A stretch of 64,000 nt of DNA from Ypsolopha sequella (GCA_934047225.1 OW203991.1:7626001-7690000), one strand, 5' to 3'. Shown: positions 18,090 to 30,903, counted from the first letter of the stretch. Translations and numbers: made by a program. Notes: a model not told the origin generated them from the letters alone.

Positions 18090-20500
18090 AAACTATCGAG
18101 AGTCAAACCCACGGTTTACCTGAAAACAGTAAACGAAACTTAAGCAAATATTTACAAAATTTGCAAAGAAAATATGTCTTTTTCATTATCACAATAGCAC
18201 TGTTACCTTGTGATTTCAAACAATGGGGAATCATTAGCGAGCGATTGATTATGATATTGTCGCGCTGTGAATTATTTTCGTGAAAAACAACTCTAACATT
18301 AAATATATCAGTCTATCTTTATCATGTAGAAGACTTCTACAATTCCCATAGCTTAATTTCTAAAAGATTTTCTTTTAATTATTTTTTTATAGAATATACG
18401 CCATTTTAGGTCATAGTTTTCATTATTTTGGTACGTAAATCAACCATTACTTTTTTATGATTTTTTAAAGAATTGTCTTATATGTATTGACTTGAGAATT
18501 TTAGACATACCGATTGCAATGTGTGATTGCTTCAAGTGATTATAAAAAAGTGGTCTGTCTCTGTCTGTCTACTCATCTGTCATCCATTTGTCAAATCAGT
18601 CGACAGCAAAATTTATAAATTTATCTTGATAGCAAAGCATTTCTAAACACCCATTTCTCCAGTGACGTCAAACGGAGGGAAAAGGAAGTTGCAGCTTTTT
18701 CGTAAAAATATTCATCATCATGAGGTTTTTTAAGACCACAAGTTCTAAAATACGGCTTATGAAACCAAAATCTCGAAATGGTTTTCGAATTAACACACCT
18801 TAACATAATTTAATCTATGCGAATTTAGTTAGAACATAGAAATCACATATTATAGTCAAGTGGCTTAGAGCTGTATTTTAAAGTCACCATTACCCTGCGG
18901 ATGATAGCACCTGCCCCCCTATTCTGTATCTTTAGTTGCCAACTGCACGAGGTGCCTATCATCAAAAACATAGCTAAAAACTGAAATTTCAAAATTGCCT
19001 TTAGTGGGTATTGAACTATTAACAATCTGTGTCGTCACTTCAAGTGCGAAAATATCCTTAGGACATCGGAATTCGATAGTATATCTATGTTGTTGATGAT
19101 AGACACCCAGTCCAGAAGGCAACTAGAGATACACAATAGGCCCGCTGGTGTGAGGGTACCTTAGCTTAACATGTATTGATATGTGTGATGTATGGATAAA
19201 TTTTAGCATAGGAGCTTTTTTCTTACATTTTTTATGATATATTTTTTACACAACTGCCCCCAATAAAAGGAGTGTATTATGTTCAGGGTTCATGTAGGTA
19301 TTTTTCTTTATTCCATCATTATCTACTAAACGCTTTAACCAATTTGGATGAATGAGGTGTCAGTAGGCGCTATACCATCCGGATTGTCACTGGGTATAAA
19401 AGTATTCAATAAAAAAAAAAAAGCGCGACTGTCATAATTTAAAAATAAACTTAGTACCGACAGTCCCCGTGCCGTGCAGTCGGGGGACATACAAAACAAC
19501 ACGTATCCAATGTAGAGCTCTCCCCTGACTGCACTGCGTGTCGTTACTAAGTGAATTTTGAAATTATGGCAGTTGTGATTTTTAATTTTTTATTATTATT
19601 TATCTCTTCTGATTTTTTTTTTCTTATTTTTCTTAAATAAAATAATTGTTTGGCCCTCTACTCTAATATTTATCAGTACACCCTAACGTACCGTCATACC
19701 AGATTTGGTGCTATTATCCACCCGGGTAACGGTATTATCACTAAGCCACCGTAATATGCATAAAGGCGCTCTTATCCCAAAATCAGTAATTTCAAAGTCA
19801 AATAGAACTTTCAAATATCGTCTAAAACTTCAAAAAAAAAAACGCAATATAGTTCAAACCTTTATCTAGGTCTTCCACGCATGTGTTACACGATCAAATA
19901 AACTTTGCTCGATAGAAATAATTCACGAACACAGCATGTAATAAGACCTTTCAAATCATGCCATTTCCATAATTCCACTCTTTTATTAACGAAACATATC
20001 TGGTAATATTGCTCTTTAAATTTTCTAGGTCGACCACGTAAGTGGGTTTTAATAAACATATCCCTTATTTTTAAACAATTTAAAAACAACGAAAAAGTAC
20101 AAAAGTGTGGTTATTTTCTTTACTCCTTACACGTAAAGAAAAAGACAGAGAGTCACTCTTCTGGGATAAGAGCGCCTTAAAGCAATGTTCCTCAAATAAT
20201 GATCGGCGGCTCCGATTCTGAGAAATATTTGTCTTCGAGCAGCTTGGTTTTATAGTAATGCTATAAAAAATAGGTATGCTGGATTACCAAGTTCTATTTT
20301 GGAAACGCCTCTGATCGTGTTTGTATACTTTGGTTTAGTAGCTAAAACTTGTTTAATGGACGTTTTATTTATTTCTTACGATTTCGTTTTAAATCCGAAG
20401 AATCAACCCTTAAGCGCCCACTACCCAGAGCGCGTTCTTTCCGTCTCTGTGTGTAAAGATCCAAGCCGTCGTCGCATAGATTACTGTGAAAACGAAACGC
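18090..20500. other. FibH upstream flank, no gene recognised
   Basis: AT-rich sequence. Only short random frames are seen. Around 19,449-19,552 there is a weak inverted pair (CTTAGTACCGACAG against TCGTTACTAAG). Near 20,262 the string TGCTATAAAAAATAGGTATG followed by CTGGATTACCAA recurs at about 27,312, so part of this flank is repetitive. Confidence 0.6.
18123..18170 (-). promoter_or_regulatory. Candidate Forkhead/POU-type sites upstream of FibH
   Basis: About 60-85 bp upstream of the TATA box, the minus strand has GTAAATATTTGC (18155-18144), which fits a Forkhead (RTAAAYA/TRTTTGY) core in both directions. A near-octamer ATTTGCAA lies at 18159-18166 on the plus strand, and another GTAAAC core lies near 18129. 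In Bombyx, silk genes are driven by Forkhead (SGF-1) and POU-M1 (SGF-3). Function here is inferred from sequence only. Confidence 0.35.
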
Positions 20501-20502
20501 AG

Positions 20503-21950
20503 AACGCGGCTCTGTGTGGTCGGCGCCATAGGTTCATAAACAGCAAACGCGGAACGCAGAATGCGCTCTGTGTCGGTCGGCGCTATGGGTTCATAGACAG
20601 CGAACGCGGAACGCAGAATGCACTCTGTGTCGGTCGGCGCTATAGGTTCATAGACAGCGAACGCGGAACGCAGAATGCGCTCTGTGTCGGTCGGCGCCAT
20701 AGGTTCATAGGCAGCGAACGCGGAACGCAGAATGCGCTCTGTGTCGGTCGGCGCTATAGGTTCATAGACAGCGAACGCGGAACGCAGAATGCGCTCTGTG
20801 TCGGTCGGCGCTATAGGTTCATAGACAGCGAACGCGGAACGCAGAATGCGCTCTGTGTCGGTCGGCGCTATAGGTTCATAGACAGCGAACGCGGAACGCA
20901 GAATGCGCTCTGTGTCGGTCGGCGCCATAGGTTCATAGGCAGCAAACGCGGAACGCAGAATGCGCTCTGTGTCGGTCGGCGCTATAGGTTCATAGACAGC
21001 GAACGCGGAACGCAGAATGCGCTCTGTGTCGTTCGGCGCTATAGGTTCATAGACAGCGAACGCGGAACGCAGAATGCGCTCTGTGTCGGTTGGCGCCATA
21101 GGTTCATAGACAGCGAACGCGGAACGCAGAATGCGCTCTGTGTCGGTCGGCGCCATAGGTTCATAGGCAGCAAACGCGGAACGCAGAATGTGCTCTGTGT
21201 CGGTCGGCGCTATAGGTTCATAGACAGCGAACGCGGAACGCAGAATGCGCTCTGTGTCGTTCGGCGCCATAGGTTCATAGACAGCGAACGCGGAACGCAG
21301 AATGCGCTCTGTGTCGGTTGGCGCCATAGGTTCATAGACAGCGAACGCGGAACGCAGAATGCGCTCTGTGTCGGTTGGCGCCATAGGTTCATAGACAGCG
21401 AACGCGGAACGCAGAATGCGCTCTGTGTCGGTCGGCGCCATAGGTTCATAGGCAGCAAACGCGGAACGCAGAATGTGCTCTGTGTCGGTCGGCGCTATAG
21501 GTTCATAGACAGCGAACGCGGAACGCAGAATGCGCTCTGTGTCGGTCGGCGCTATAGGTTCATAGACAGCGAACGCGGAACGCAGAATGCGCTCTGTGTC
21601 GGTCGGCGCCATAGGTTCATAGGCAGCAAACGCGGAATGCAGAATGCGCTCTGTGTCGGTCGGCGCTATAGGTTCATAGACAGCGAACGCGGAACGCAGA
21701 ATGCGTTTTGTGTCGGTCGGGGCTATAGGTTCATAGACAGCGAACGCGGAACGCAGAATGCGCTCTGTGTCGGTCGGCGCCATAGGTTCATAGACAGCGA
21801 ACGCGGAACGCAGAATGCGCTCTGTGTCGGTCGGCGCTATAGGTTCATAGACAGCGAACGCGGAACGCAGAATGCGCTCTGTGTCGGTCGGCGCCATAGG
21901 TTCATAGACAGCGAACGCGGAACGCAGAATGCGCTTTGTGTCGGGCGGCC
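20503..21950. repeat. 57-bp tandem minisatellite, ~25 copies
   Basis: The unit begins GGAACGCAGAATGCGCTCTG, includes GTCGGTCGGCG and TATAGGTTCATAG, and ends ACAGCGAACGC. Its length is 57 bp (19 codons), so it stays open in frame on both strands. The plus frame repeats GTQNALCVGRRYRFIDSER and the minus frame repeats ERILRSAFAVYEPIAPTDT. Copies differ at a few sites (CTATAGG or CCATAGG, AGACAGC or AGGCAGC, GGTCGG, GTTCGG or GGTTGG). Each unit has about eight CpGs in an otherwise AT-rich region. I regard it as non-coding satellite. Confidence 0.93.
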
Positions 21951-22064
21951 CCAAAAACAAAAAGACGAAACAGCTCCGCCCTGCCTGCAGTTTTGTATTA
22001 AAAATAGGCAAAAATTATTGATGGTTAATGTAAAAATTGATCGAAACTACTGAGAAAAGCATTC

Positions 22065-22290
22065 CTAGTAGCTTGGTCAAAAGAACTGGCAAACAGAACT
22101 ACAGGGGATCTAAAAAGGCCGACTTGGGTGATCCATAAAATGATTTGAAAGTAGGATGGAGTCAGAGTTTTTTCACGCGTGCAAAAGAGGCGGCATTAGA
22201 GCAGAATCATAATATGATTCATCCAAAGCGGCCTTTTTAGAGGACCTGTTCCCACTAGTTCGGTCAACAGAACAGAACTGTGCAACAGAA
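22065..22290. mobile_element. Foldback element, imperfect
   Basis: The left arm has AGCTTGGTCAAAAGAACT, then TCTAAAAAGGCCGACTTGG. The right arm carries the inverse, CCAAAGCGGCCTTTTTAGA and then AGTTCGGTCAACAGAAC. No ORF is present. The arms have many mismatches, suggesting an old insertion. Confidence 0.5.
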
Positions 22291-22568
22291 CTACTGAAAA
22301 CAAAGGCCTGGCTCGACCTTAGATAATAAAGCCGATTTTGAAGGTTTTAATTTTAGTTTTAGTCCTGTGAAAACTTGTTAATTTTCCAAAGCAATTTAGC
22401 TTCTATTCATAAGAATTAAGGACTAGTTTGCCATGAAGAAAATTTAGTTTTGACTTCGCTCGGGAGTTATGTAGGGTTCTGCCCAAGACGAAGACAGACT
22501 TTATCCCAGAGGAGCATAATCTACTTTTCACACCTTCTGCGAGACAATAAAAGCCAGGGCTTCATAAA

Positions 22569-22991
22569 TTAAGGCGCTACAGAAAAAAAATCGACACTTG
22601 TAGAACTTGCATATCTACTTCAGTAAAGAAGGTATTATTTTGATAAAATAGTATATTATTTTTGGTATCTTTTTCTAGAGATCCGCTTAAACAGAAACGC
22701 GATTGGAGAAATTCAGCTCGATAAAAATGTTGAAGTAAGGTCATTTTCGACACCAATTCTCCTGGTTTGAGAATTTGGAATGACTTATGGGATGCAATTT
22801 TATTTTATTAGATGAATTTTAACAGTATCTTGAACCTGGTTAAACGAATTTTTGATAGCAACTTTAGTACATTTTATATTAATAAAATACCGACTTTTTT
22901 GCTACTTTTCCTCGAATCCGTCCCTCTTGCACTGAGGGTCTTTTCGCATATGGAGTAACAGGGACGCTTAAACATTTACATATCGCCTTAA
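22569..22991 (+). mobile_element. TTAA MITE, family 1, copy 2
   Basis: Same family and orientation as 17,545-17,969. It begins TTAAGGCGCTACAGAAA and ends CATATCGCCTTAA. The internal blocks GAAACGCGATTGGAGAAATT and GCACTGAGGGTCTTTTCGCA are shared. No ORF is present. Confidence 0.8.
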
Positions 22992-23612
22992 GTATTTGTT
23001 TTGCGTGCCTATTACTTTTGTTATTCTTCATTGAAAAAAAAATCGTCATAGGCTTTTTCGTATCTGTGTTTTGATTTTTCCAGCAAAAGATTATTAATAA
23101 TCTCTTAAGCGTCTGTTTTGATAGACTCTGGAGTAGAATCACTAGCTCTTGCCATTTTTTGTCAATAAGAAGATTGCAATAAAATTCACTAAAAATCACA
23201 GCCCCCAACACCGTCTTTTGTTTCACATTCTTTGAAATTGCGACTTATTTTTTTGAGTTCTGCTTATGGTGGTCAGTTCGATTTTCGAACAAACCCTCTT
23301 TACAATGCCATATGGGCATTTTTTTACTTAAAGTTTTCCACGAGTTTGCACACGAATTTTACGTTCCAAATTCAAATCACTTCACTCTTTGGGAGTTTCA
23401 TAAAATTTTACCTCCCTTAAGAGGTAATGCTTTACTTAACGTTGAGATTGCATGATATGTAATTGGACATTGTCGAGGTGGTGAGTAAATATTATTTCTC
23501 TATGAGCTTCGACCCACGCGTCTTGCTGATCGTCAACTTATCCGGGTTCAGTTTCGAGTTACAAGAACCTCCTTTCATAATTTAGAGTTGGTAATGATGT
23601 CGACTCGGTGTA

Positions 23613-23702
23613 ACACGATTTAACTTATCTGACAGGACTAAACTTAATTTAAGCGTTCTGTCTTTTTCTTTCGTGTCGAAAAGACAAAGACAGGACTAAA
23701 TT
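23613..23702. mobile_element. Partial copy of the 15.4-kb foldback
   Basis: CACGATTTAACTTATCTGAC, AGGACTAAAC and GTTCTGTCTTTTTCTTTC match the left half of 15,399-15,522. The right half is truncated after GAAAAGACAAAGACAGGACTAA. Confidence 0.55.
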
Positions 23703-23784
23703 AATAGAAATTTGGTATCAAAAGATAGGATTTTTTTTTAACACTTATTACTATTTTCATGTCTTAATTTTGTAATTTACTTAA

Positions 23785-24169
23785 GGTGGTAACAGAGGAT
23801 CTCGGTCCAAAACGCATATTTTATTATTGTTTGCCAAATTTTTGAATAAAAAGTATGCAATAAACGCGTTTTATGGCGATTTGCGCAAATTGCTGATCAA
23901 TAATTATGTGTTCACAAGCAACTGATGTCATTTTATCCATTACATTATGATTGCATTACATAACAACAGTAAATACGCTTTAAAGTTTGTAAATGTAGTG
24001 CAATTAAAATGTAGTATATAAAATGACATAATTTATTTTTGAACACCTAATTATTACTAAGCAATTTGCGCAAATCGCCATAAAACGCATTAACTACAAA
24101 CTTTTTATTCAAAAATATGGAAAACAATAATAAAATGTGCATTTTGAACTGAGATCCTCTGTTACCACC
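23785..24169. mobile_element. TTAA MITE, family 2, long inverted repeats
   Basis: The inverted ends start GGTGGTAACAGAGGATCT and run for about 130 bp per arm, including the shared block GGCGATTTGCGCAAATTGCT. TTAA flanks both sides (23,781-23,784 and 24,170-24,173). The length is 385 bp and there is no ORF. Confidence 0.8.
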
Positions 24170-24472
24170 TTAACTAAGACAGGCATCAAACTTGTCCTTG
24201 ATTTCGATTATTACGATGACTGTCATGTATAAACGTTCAGTACGCAAAACATATTAAAACCCGTTTTGTGAAAAACCTACCATTTTCTAGTTAATCGAAA
24301 CAGAACACTTATATCAAAACTTACTCAATAATTCCTCAACAAATCCTTATTACCTATTAGAATTTTTAAATTTCAAGCTTTAAAATTCTTATTTACAGGA
24401 ACCAATGGAAACTTTGCGATGGCAGTTTGATAGTTGCATTAATCAATTAGTCCTACATCGGTCTTGTAGTGT

Positions 24473-25033
24473 TTAAGGGCCTTAATATCGCCAAATGGGT
24501 ACTTTCTGAAGCCTACTCCTCGTTTATGGCCAAACCAAAAATATTGAAAAAAATTTATATAAATTATCAACTCTAACACAACATTTATTTTTTTATTTAT
24601 TTAAAAAAAAATAAATGTTGTGTTAGAGTTGATAATTTATATACTTTTTTTTTCAATATTTTATTTACAACATATGCAACATTTTTCTTTTTAATACCAC
24701 CAAAACTTCTTTATGAAAAATAAACTCAACCAAATGGTGTTTTTTGGCTTGAATTCCCTACTGCTCCTAAGCGGCTTGGTGGATTTAATTAAGTTATGCT
24801 TTGAGTAATAGATACATTTGATAGCTATAAACATGACATAGCATTATTCAATCGAAAAATTACGTCCATATGAAAAGTATTATTTTCTCCCATTTCCCCC
24901 TATCAAGGACGCAGCGAGCGTCGTAACAGCCACAATGCATTGCGCGCTGATATGAACGTTATTTCAATGTCGTTTCCGTCAATATTCGTACCGACAAACA
25001 TCGAGCTGCTAATTTGGCGACAGTAATCGCCTT
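24473..25033 (-). mobile_element. TTAA MITE, family 3, copy A with internal inverted duplication
   Basis: An inverted relative of 30,904-31,376, sharing GCCAAATGGGTACTTTCT, the GGCCAAACCAAAAATATTG block and the AACGTTATTTCAATGTCGTT block. Relative to copy B it has gained a palindrome at 24,541-24,660. Its right end (ATCGCCTTCG) has lost the TTAA seen in copy B. Confidence 0.75.
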
Positions 25034-25467
25034 CGATATGGCCACAAAAGTCAATGCTTGTACTCCTGAGTTTGTCTTGAAACAACATTATAACATGCTA
25101 ATTTAGTCATATTTTTATCTTAAAAACGCACTGATTCGTGCTGCAAATCTTCTACAGTGCACACTAAGATGCTTATGGGATCGCAAGCCAATTACATTGT
25201 AAACTCAAGTGTTATAGTGTGCTTCATAAAAATATAATTATAAAACATAAAATATAATTATATTTTTTATGAGTGTCTATTGCGAGCAAGACAATATTAA
25301 CAAGTATTGAGCATGGAATACAGACAAATATTAATGCAATGGTAAGTTTTTTTTAAATATATACGTGAATATGTATTATAGTATACAATAGTATAATTAA
25401 TAATATATGTTTGTGGTAAATGTTCAATGCCCCTTAAAATTTTGATATAGATTTAAATTTTAGTTTA

Positions 25468-25868
25468 TTTTCAATGCATGTGCTCGTAAAGGCCCACTTT
25501 TTTTGCATCAAAACCGAACAGAAAGTCGATTATTTTTCCCTAGGGCTTTATTATTATTATTTTTTTATTTATTTACAATGGTTGGCTAACCTGTAATCTT
25601 TCCTGTGTACCATAAATTTTATACTTTTTTTTCCACTGTTTAACGGCTCTGGATACAGTCCTTTTGAGCCAATCATTTAAAGTTCAATTTAAAGTTCACA
25701 ATATTATATTTGTTTTATTTCCTCACACTATGCATTGAAAAACGTAGTATGATACACGGGCGTAAGAGCAATAAATTACTCGGTTACGTTTAAAACACTC
25801 GCTACGCTCGTGTTTGAAATCATCCTCGTAATTTGTTCCTTTTCGCCCTAGTAGTATAAACTACTATT
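25468..25868 (-). mobile_element. ~390-bp dispersed element, copy 3
   Basis: Inverted copy of the family at 15,857 and 16,725. It shares the GGATACAGTCCTTTTGAGCC block, the CCTCACACTATGCATTGAAA block and the AAACACTCGCTACGCTCGTG palindrome. No ORF is present. Confidence 0.75.
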
Positions 25869-28800
25869 AATTTCAGGGAGTGACTTGAGCAATGCTTTTA
25901 CAAGATCCAAACAGGACCGAAGAATTGTGAACATGCGTCTAGGAACATTTTGTACTGATATGACACTATTATACTGATTTGAGGAGGTTTCTGTGTTTTG
26001 ATATTTGACACCATTTAAGTAATTTGAATTCTTTAGAAATAAACATAACCTTTATGATGAAAAAATGGAAAAGGAGATCAGTTTACAAAAACAGTAAGAT
26101 TTTAGGGAAGAAAGGTGGAAAGGAGTCCATAAATAAATAGTATATTTCATTACGAGTGCGGAAAGCCTGTCATTGCAAAGAGTTCCGACAAATGTCTACC
26201 CGAGCCGAGGCGCAGCGTGTACTGAACAACTATTTTTAATACAGTTGCGAAAAAATTAAGCAATTTAATAAAATAATAAAAACACAATAAACTCAACTAA
26301 CTAATAACTCCACGCAATAAATTCGTCGTATGTAGATATGTAGCGACTTTTTGACTGTTCCGGTAAAATGTTCTCCGAAGCATTTTGTGCAATTATACTG
26401 AGTTCCGGTGGTGTTAATTCAAATAAAATATCGTCGAAATTACTCATTTTGTGCAACAAACAACTAAACCCGCAAAGAAAATTTTTCCAACCGTAAAAGA
26501 ATATAAGCAGAGATTTTTTTTTGTTTTCTTCATCTATTCTGGGTAGGCAAAGGGAACTATGCCCATACAGCCAAGTCTTCAGTAGAATTTTTTTATTGAT
26601 ATGAAATGAAAATGAAATTTAATGAGATGAAATGAAATGAAACCTAACCTAACTCATTGAATCAAATCATTAAAGCTGATATTGAAACAAATTAGTAGCT
26701 TCTTTTTAGAAATATTTGCATGAATCATAAAAACTTCTATGAATTTTTTTTAGTAAAAACTTCGTGGTTGTTTTTTTCTTTTTAATAGACATTATTTTGA
26801 CAGTTGGGAAAGAGAACGCACGAGTTCGGAAAAGGTAAAGAAAAAGCTCGAGTATGTAATAGCCCACATCCCGTACGCTATACGTCCCTGCAATACGCCA
26901 CTTTTTGAGCAACTGTATTAAAAAAATACTTTCATATATTTTCATTTTTTGGGGTCTCCTATCACAGGTATACATTTACTTAAAAGGGGATCCCAACCAC
27001 TGTAATATTATATATGACTAAGTTACCGTAATAAACTATTTTCTATTTTTCAGAACGAACCACAAAATAGTATGTTACATATTATACATATTTACAATTA
27101 AACCTAAACTATGGATCCCTAGCTCCATCGCGAGCTTTTTCATACTTTTTCACATATGTGTTTTTGGTAGGACATTTTTTCCAGCAACTAGGTAACACAC
27201 TTTTGAAAAAATGCGCGTCATCAAGACCTACTATTTTGATAACACTACGATACATCGTTTTTAAGAAAGACCTCTGTGATCGACGAACAAACGGGTGAAC
27301 ACAAGGGTGATGCTATAAAAAAACAGGTATGCTGGATTACCAACTACTTTTTAGAATAACCTATTTTGAAAATGTCGGGAATACCGGAAACATCTGTTGG
27401 GTACGAAGTTTAATAGATAGAATAAAATTGTAATTTTAACAGAATAAGGGTTGTGTTGCACCCTGAAAATATCCACGACAGGACCTGTTCAGTACGTTTT
27501 ATTAATTTCTAGCGTTTTCAATCTAGATTCTCGCTCATTTCGAGAGTATTTTAAAGCTCATTACAAGAAAATCACCTGAATAAACTCCATTACACTTCTA
27601 TTGAGATATTCAATACCGAGTGAATTAATTGAACAAACATGATTCTGAATAAAAACAAAAGGCTTCAATATTATGACGTCACACATTTTGTAGACTTTTC
27701 CAATAGGTCGAGAGCCAAAACTCTTTTAGCAGAGCCTTTAGGAAAGAAAGCTCAGACATTATTTTACAGAAAACCTTTTCAAGAATTAAAGAATTAAGGT
27801 ATTTCATGACGTTAGCTATGCTATGCAATATTTCCAAAATCAAAAATCTAAATATTGTTAAAACCCATCAAATTAAAATATTTTTATGTTCTGTACCTGA
27901 TTCCTATTTGTCAAAAGTATGTTTGAGCACCTCATTTTAAAAATGATTGATTGATTGATTGATTAATTTATGATTAATTTATTACTATCGAGGAAAATGA
28001 ATGCAAACATATTTTTCAAAAACAAAACGCTAGGGTATATAGTGAATATGCATATACCAGAAATTGATACCAATTTTCTGCGTATCACATGAAATACACG
28101 GAAAAAAAGAACCCTTATTTTATTTTCATATTTGTCGTGTAGGGTCGATTTAAATGTTTTACCTGCACAGCTAAATTAGCTGAGCTAACATGTTAACACG
28201 CAGTATAAATTCATAAAGCAACACTGCATTTAGGTGACGCTTGAAAACAAAGCTCGAGCTCCTGGTCTAGTTAAGCGTTTCAAATGTCAATGCTTGGCTA
28301 GTACTGGGTGGTACCGACGTCACACAATCTGTACTCAGATGTTTCTTTACAAAGCTTGGCGTCTGACTTTCCGACTCATAACGTCAGCTTCTGAACGGCT
28401 TATGTGTACCATCTGTTTAATTGTCTGTCTGTATGTTCACCTAGAAGTTGAGAACCACTGAATCGATTTGGATGCGGTTCTTATTATTACGTAGAAAGTT
28501 TTTTGGGATAAGTTTAAAGAGATGTATTGAGATAAACAGTGACCATTTTAGTAAAACGATTTGGATAAAAAAGGGGTTAGTTGAAAATTGGATGAAAATC
28601 AGCGTCGTAAGTTCATGGAGCTTGCGGCATTATGCTGAGCCTTTTTGTCGCTACAATCGTTATTTATTCTAAAAGTTTCATTATTATTATTATTACTTTT
28701 CTGTTTTCTTGGTTTTGTGTATAATGTTTTTTGTTTTTTTATTTTCTGTTTGTGTAGCAACAAATAAATATTTTCTTTCTTCTTTCTTTCTTTCTTAGTT

Positions 28801-30340
28801 ACGGCAGAGTTTCCCTCAGCGTAGGTGAACCCGTGGTAATAAGGCAAGTTCAATCTATTGCTACCAAATATACATAACAAATTATAGAAACTCATAGACA
28901 GTTGAGCACCAGTTTCCACAATATAGACATTCTTAGGAACCAGCCATTTTCTTTTTATTAAGCACCAAAAATACGAAAAATCCTTAAGGACGTTATTTAT
29001 TGAAAATTCATCTCAATTTTAAGGAGATTAAATTTTTTTTTTCTCGAATCCAAGGAAATTACATTTTATTTATTTTTAAGCATTTTTCTTTTTTTTTTTT
29101 AAGTTTTTAATGTGAAGATTTGAGGAGAGAATGCAACTGGGACAATAGGATACCAAAGCTTCAAGCAGCAATGGGAATTGGATGGAATAGCTCCAACTGG
29201 AGCCTACCATCCGCCTGTGCCCAGCAGGCGTCCCACCTCTTAATCATCAATCATCATCAAGCATTTAATGTAAATTTCACTACGTCCACTTAAAAAGTGT
29301 TATTTGTTTGTTTTTATCTCATTTGTTGGTCTGAGTTGATTTGAGAGGCTTAGTTGTAGCATCTTAAATATGCAAACGATCATCTTATTTAGGTTAAAGA
29401 GGCTTCCTTAATCGAATATAGCTCAGATGACATTAACATACTGAAGACAATGCAGCCCCTTAACCCTCTTAACCCGACAAATACAGATAAGCTTAGTTCT
29501 AACTAGCATCGCCAGTTTGAACCCATAAGGATGGACCTGACCCTAGAACATGAATAACGCCAAATCGAGGGTTCTTTGGAAGAAATAAGGACTCACCTTA
29601 AATTGAAAAATATACATTTTGTTTGATGGTATTTTATTAACTGAACATACTATTAAAAAAATTATACTTGTGTCTAAAAAAATATACCTCCATCCAATCA
29701 AAGTTTGTTTTGTTTTTAAGTGATTAAGGGATCAACTTGATATTTTTTTTTCATAAAATAGGTAATAGAAATATGAAGTCAATCTACTTAAATTCAATAT
29801 TTTTTGTCTACAAACTATACGACATACTTCACTGTTTACTATATCATTTATTGCACGGAATAACGTCCAAGCAGTCTAACTAACCCTTAATGATGGTGTT
29901 AAACCGAAACCGGTCGGGTTAAATAAGCTTTTAAACTGTGAAACGAGTGCAAGTGTCAATTCACCAAGTGCCAACAATCGCAATTATTAATCATACAAAA
30001 TATTTCATTATTAGCTAGAAACCCTACAATCTGTTGTTTCATTGCGTGATTATTAGTATTACCCGTTGAAGCCAAATAGGCCAATGAGCCAACAAATAAT
30101 CGCCTCTATCTAAAGCTAATAAAGTCTTTGCCATTTGACTTTTTGTGGTGGACGGGTAATAAAAAAAGTTGCTAAGGTAGGCCATACTCTTAATTATACT
30201 GGGTGTAAGTGGGTGCAAGTAAACAGGATGTAATTGAACAGGTATTTTTAAATGAAACCACATAATCTACTGATCATACAGTACATTATATTTTCCAGAG
30301 AAACAACCTGCGGAAATTAAAACATATTTTTATGATAATA
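25869..30340. other. Gene-free stretch with low-complexity and old repeat pieces
   Basis: No coding region recognised. Visible items are a GAAATGAAAT-rich stretch at 26,600-26,645, a sequence at 27,305-27,340 shared with 20,262, and a segment at 28,440-28,640 resembling common moth repeats (ATTTGGATGCGG, TTTTTTGGGATAAG). There are (TTA)n and (TTTC)n runs at 28,680-28,800 and a LINE-tail-like AAGCTTCAAGCAGCAATGGG block near 29,157. The block near 29,545-29,640 is similar to 36,665-36,760. Confidence 0.5.
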
Positions 30341-30344
30341 TATT

Positions 30345-30610
30345 GACATACGGGATCGTTGCGTCCTCAAAGAAGATGTAGTGACAGATAAAGGAATGCT
30401 TCGATGGTTTGGACATATAGAGAGGATGACTGAGAGTAGAGTGATGAAAGAAATTGATGGTGCGCAAGTCGAAGGTAGAGCTCGACCAGGCCGGTCTTGA
30501 AGGACAAATTGGTGACATATTGAAAAAGGGCAATGCCTGGAAGAGGCGAAAGAGGTGTCTCAGGATCGTAGCAGATGGATATTTGTAGTCTCTGCTTACC
30601 TCTCTGGAAG
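30345..30610 (+). pseudogene. LINE reverse-transcriptase C-terminal remnant
   Basis: The plus frame starting near 30,383 reads VTDKGMLRWFGHIERMTESR and continues to a stop after GRARPGRS. The homology resumes in a shifted frame as GQCLEEAKEVSQDRSRWIFV. The MLRWFGHIERM and the AxxRxxW-SAY block are the standard end of a common arthropod non-LTR reverse transcriptase. It is broken by at least one stop and one frameshift and has no 5' part. Confidence 0.75.
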
Positions 30611-30903
30611 ACAAGACGGGCTTGAGTTTGTATGTATTTTTATGATTTCTTACAAAGTTTGAAAACTCTCTGTGAATTTTGTGTGCGCACAGGTTCATTT
30701 TTAATTTACTTTACTGGTAATTTTTTTGAGGATATTTGTTCAGTTTGATCGCCAGGTAAAATTGTTTCATTAAATGATACATGTTCACTTACACCCGTTA
30801 AATACTTGTTACTATGTCTGAAAGTTCGCGGTACAACGCGCTACTACATACGAGTACGCTACCGGGATTGGCAACGGCACAGTATAAGGAAGTAGACAGT
30901 AGC

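Noticed and set aside
18032..18283. 83-residue plus-strand frame over the fibH promoter
   Set aside because: It is antisense to exon 1, the leader and the TATA box, with no motif. It is a chance frame.
20299..22053. 584-residue plus-strand and 533-residue minus-strand repeat proteins
   Set aside because: The 57-bp unit is a multiple of three without stops in either frame. There is no conserved domain and both strands are equally open, so a satellite explanation is simpler.
26636..26653. CCTAACCTAAC resembling the insect telomere repeat (CCTAA)
   Set aside because: It has only two units, next to a low-complexity GAAAT-rich stretch. This is too short to be telomeric.
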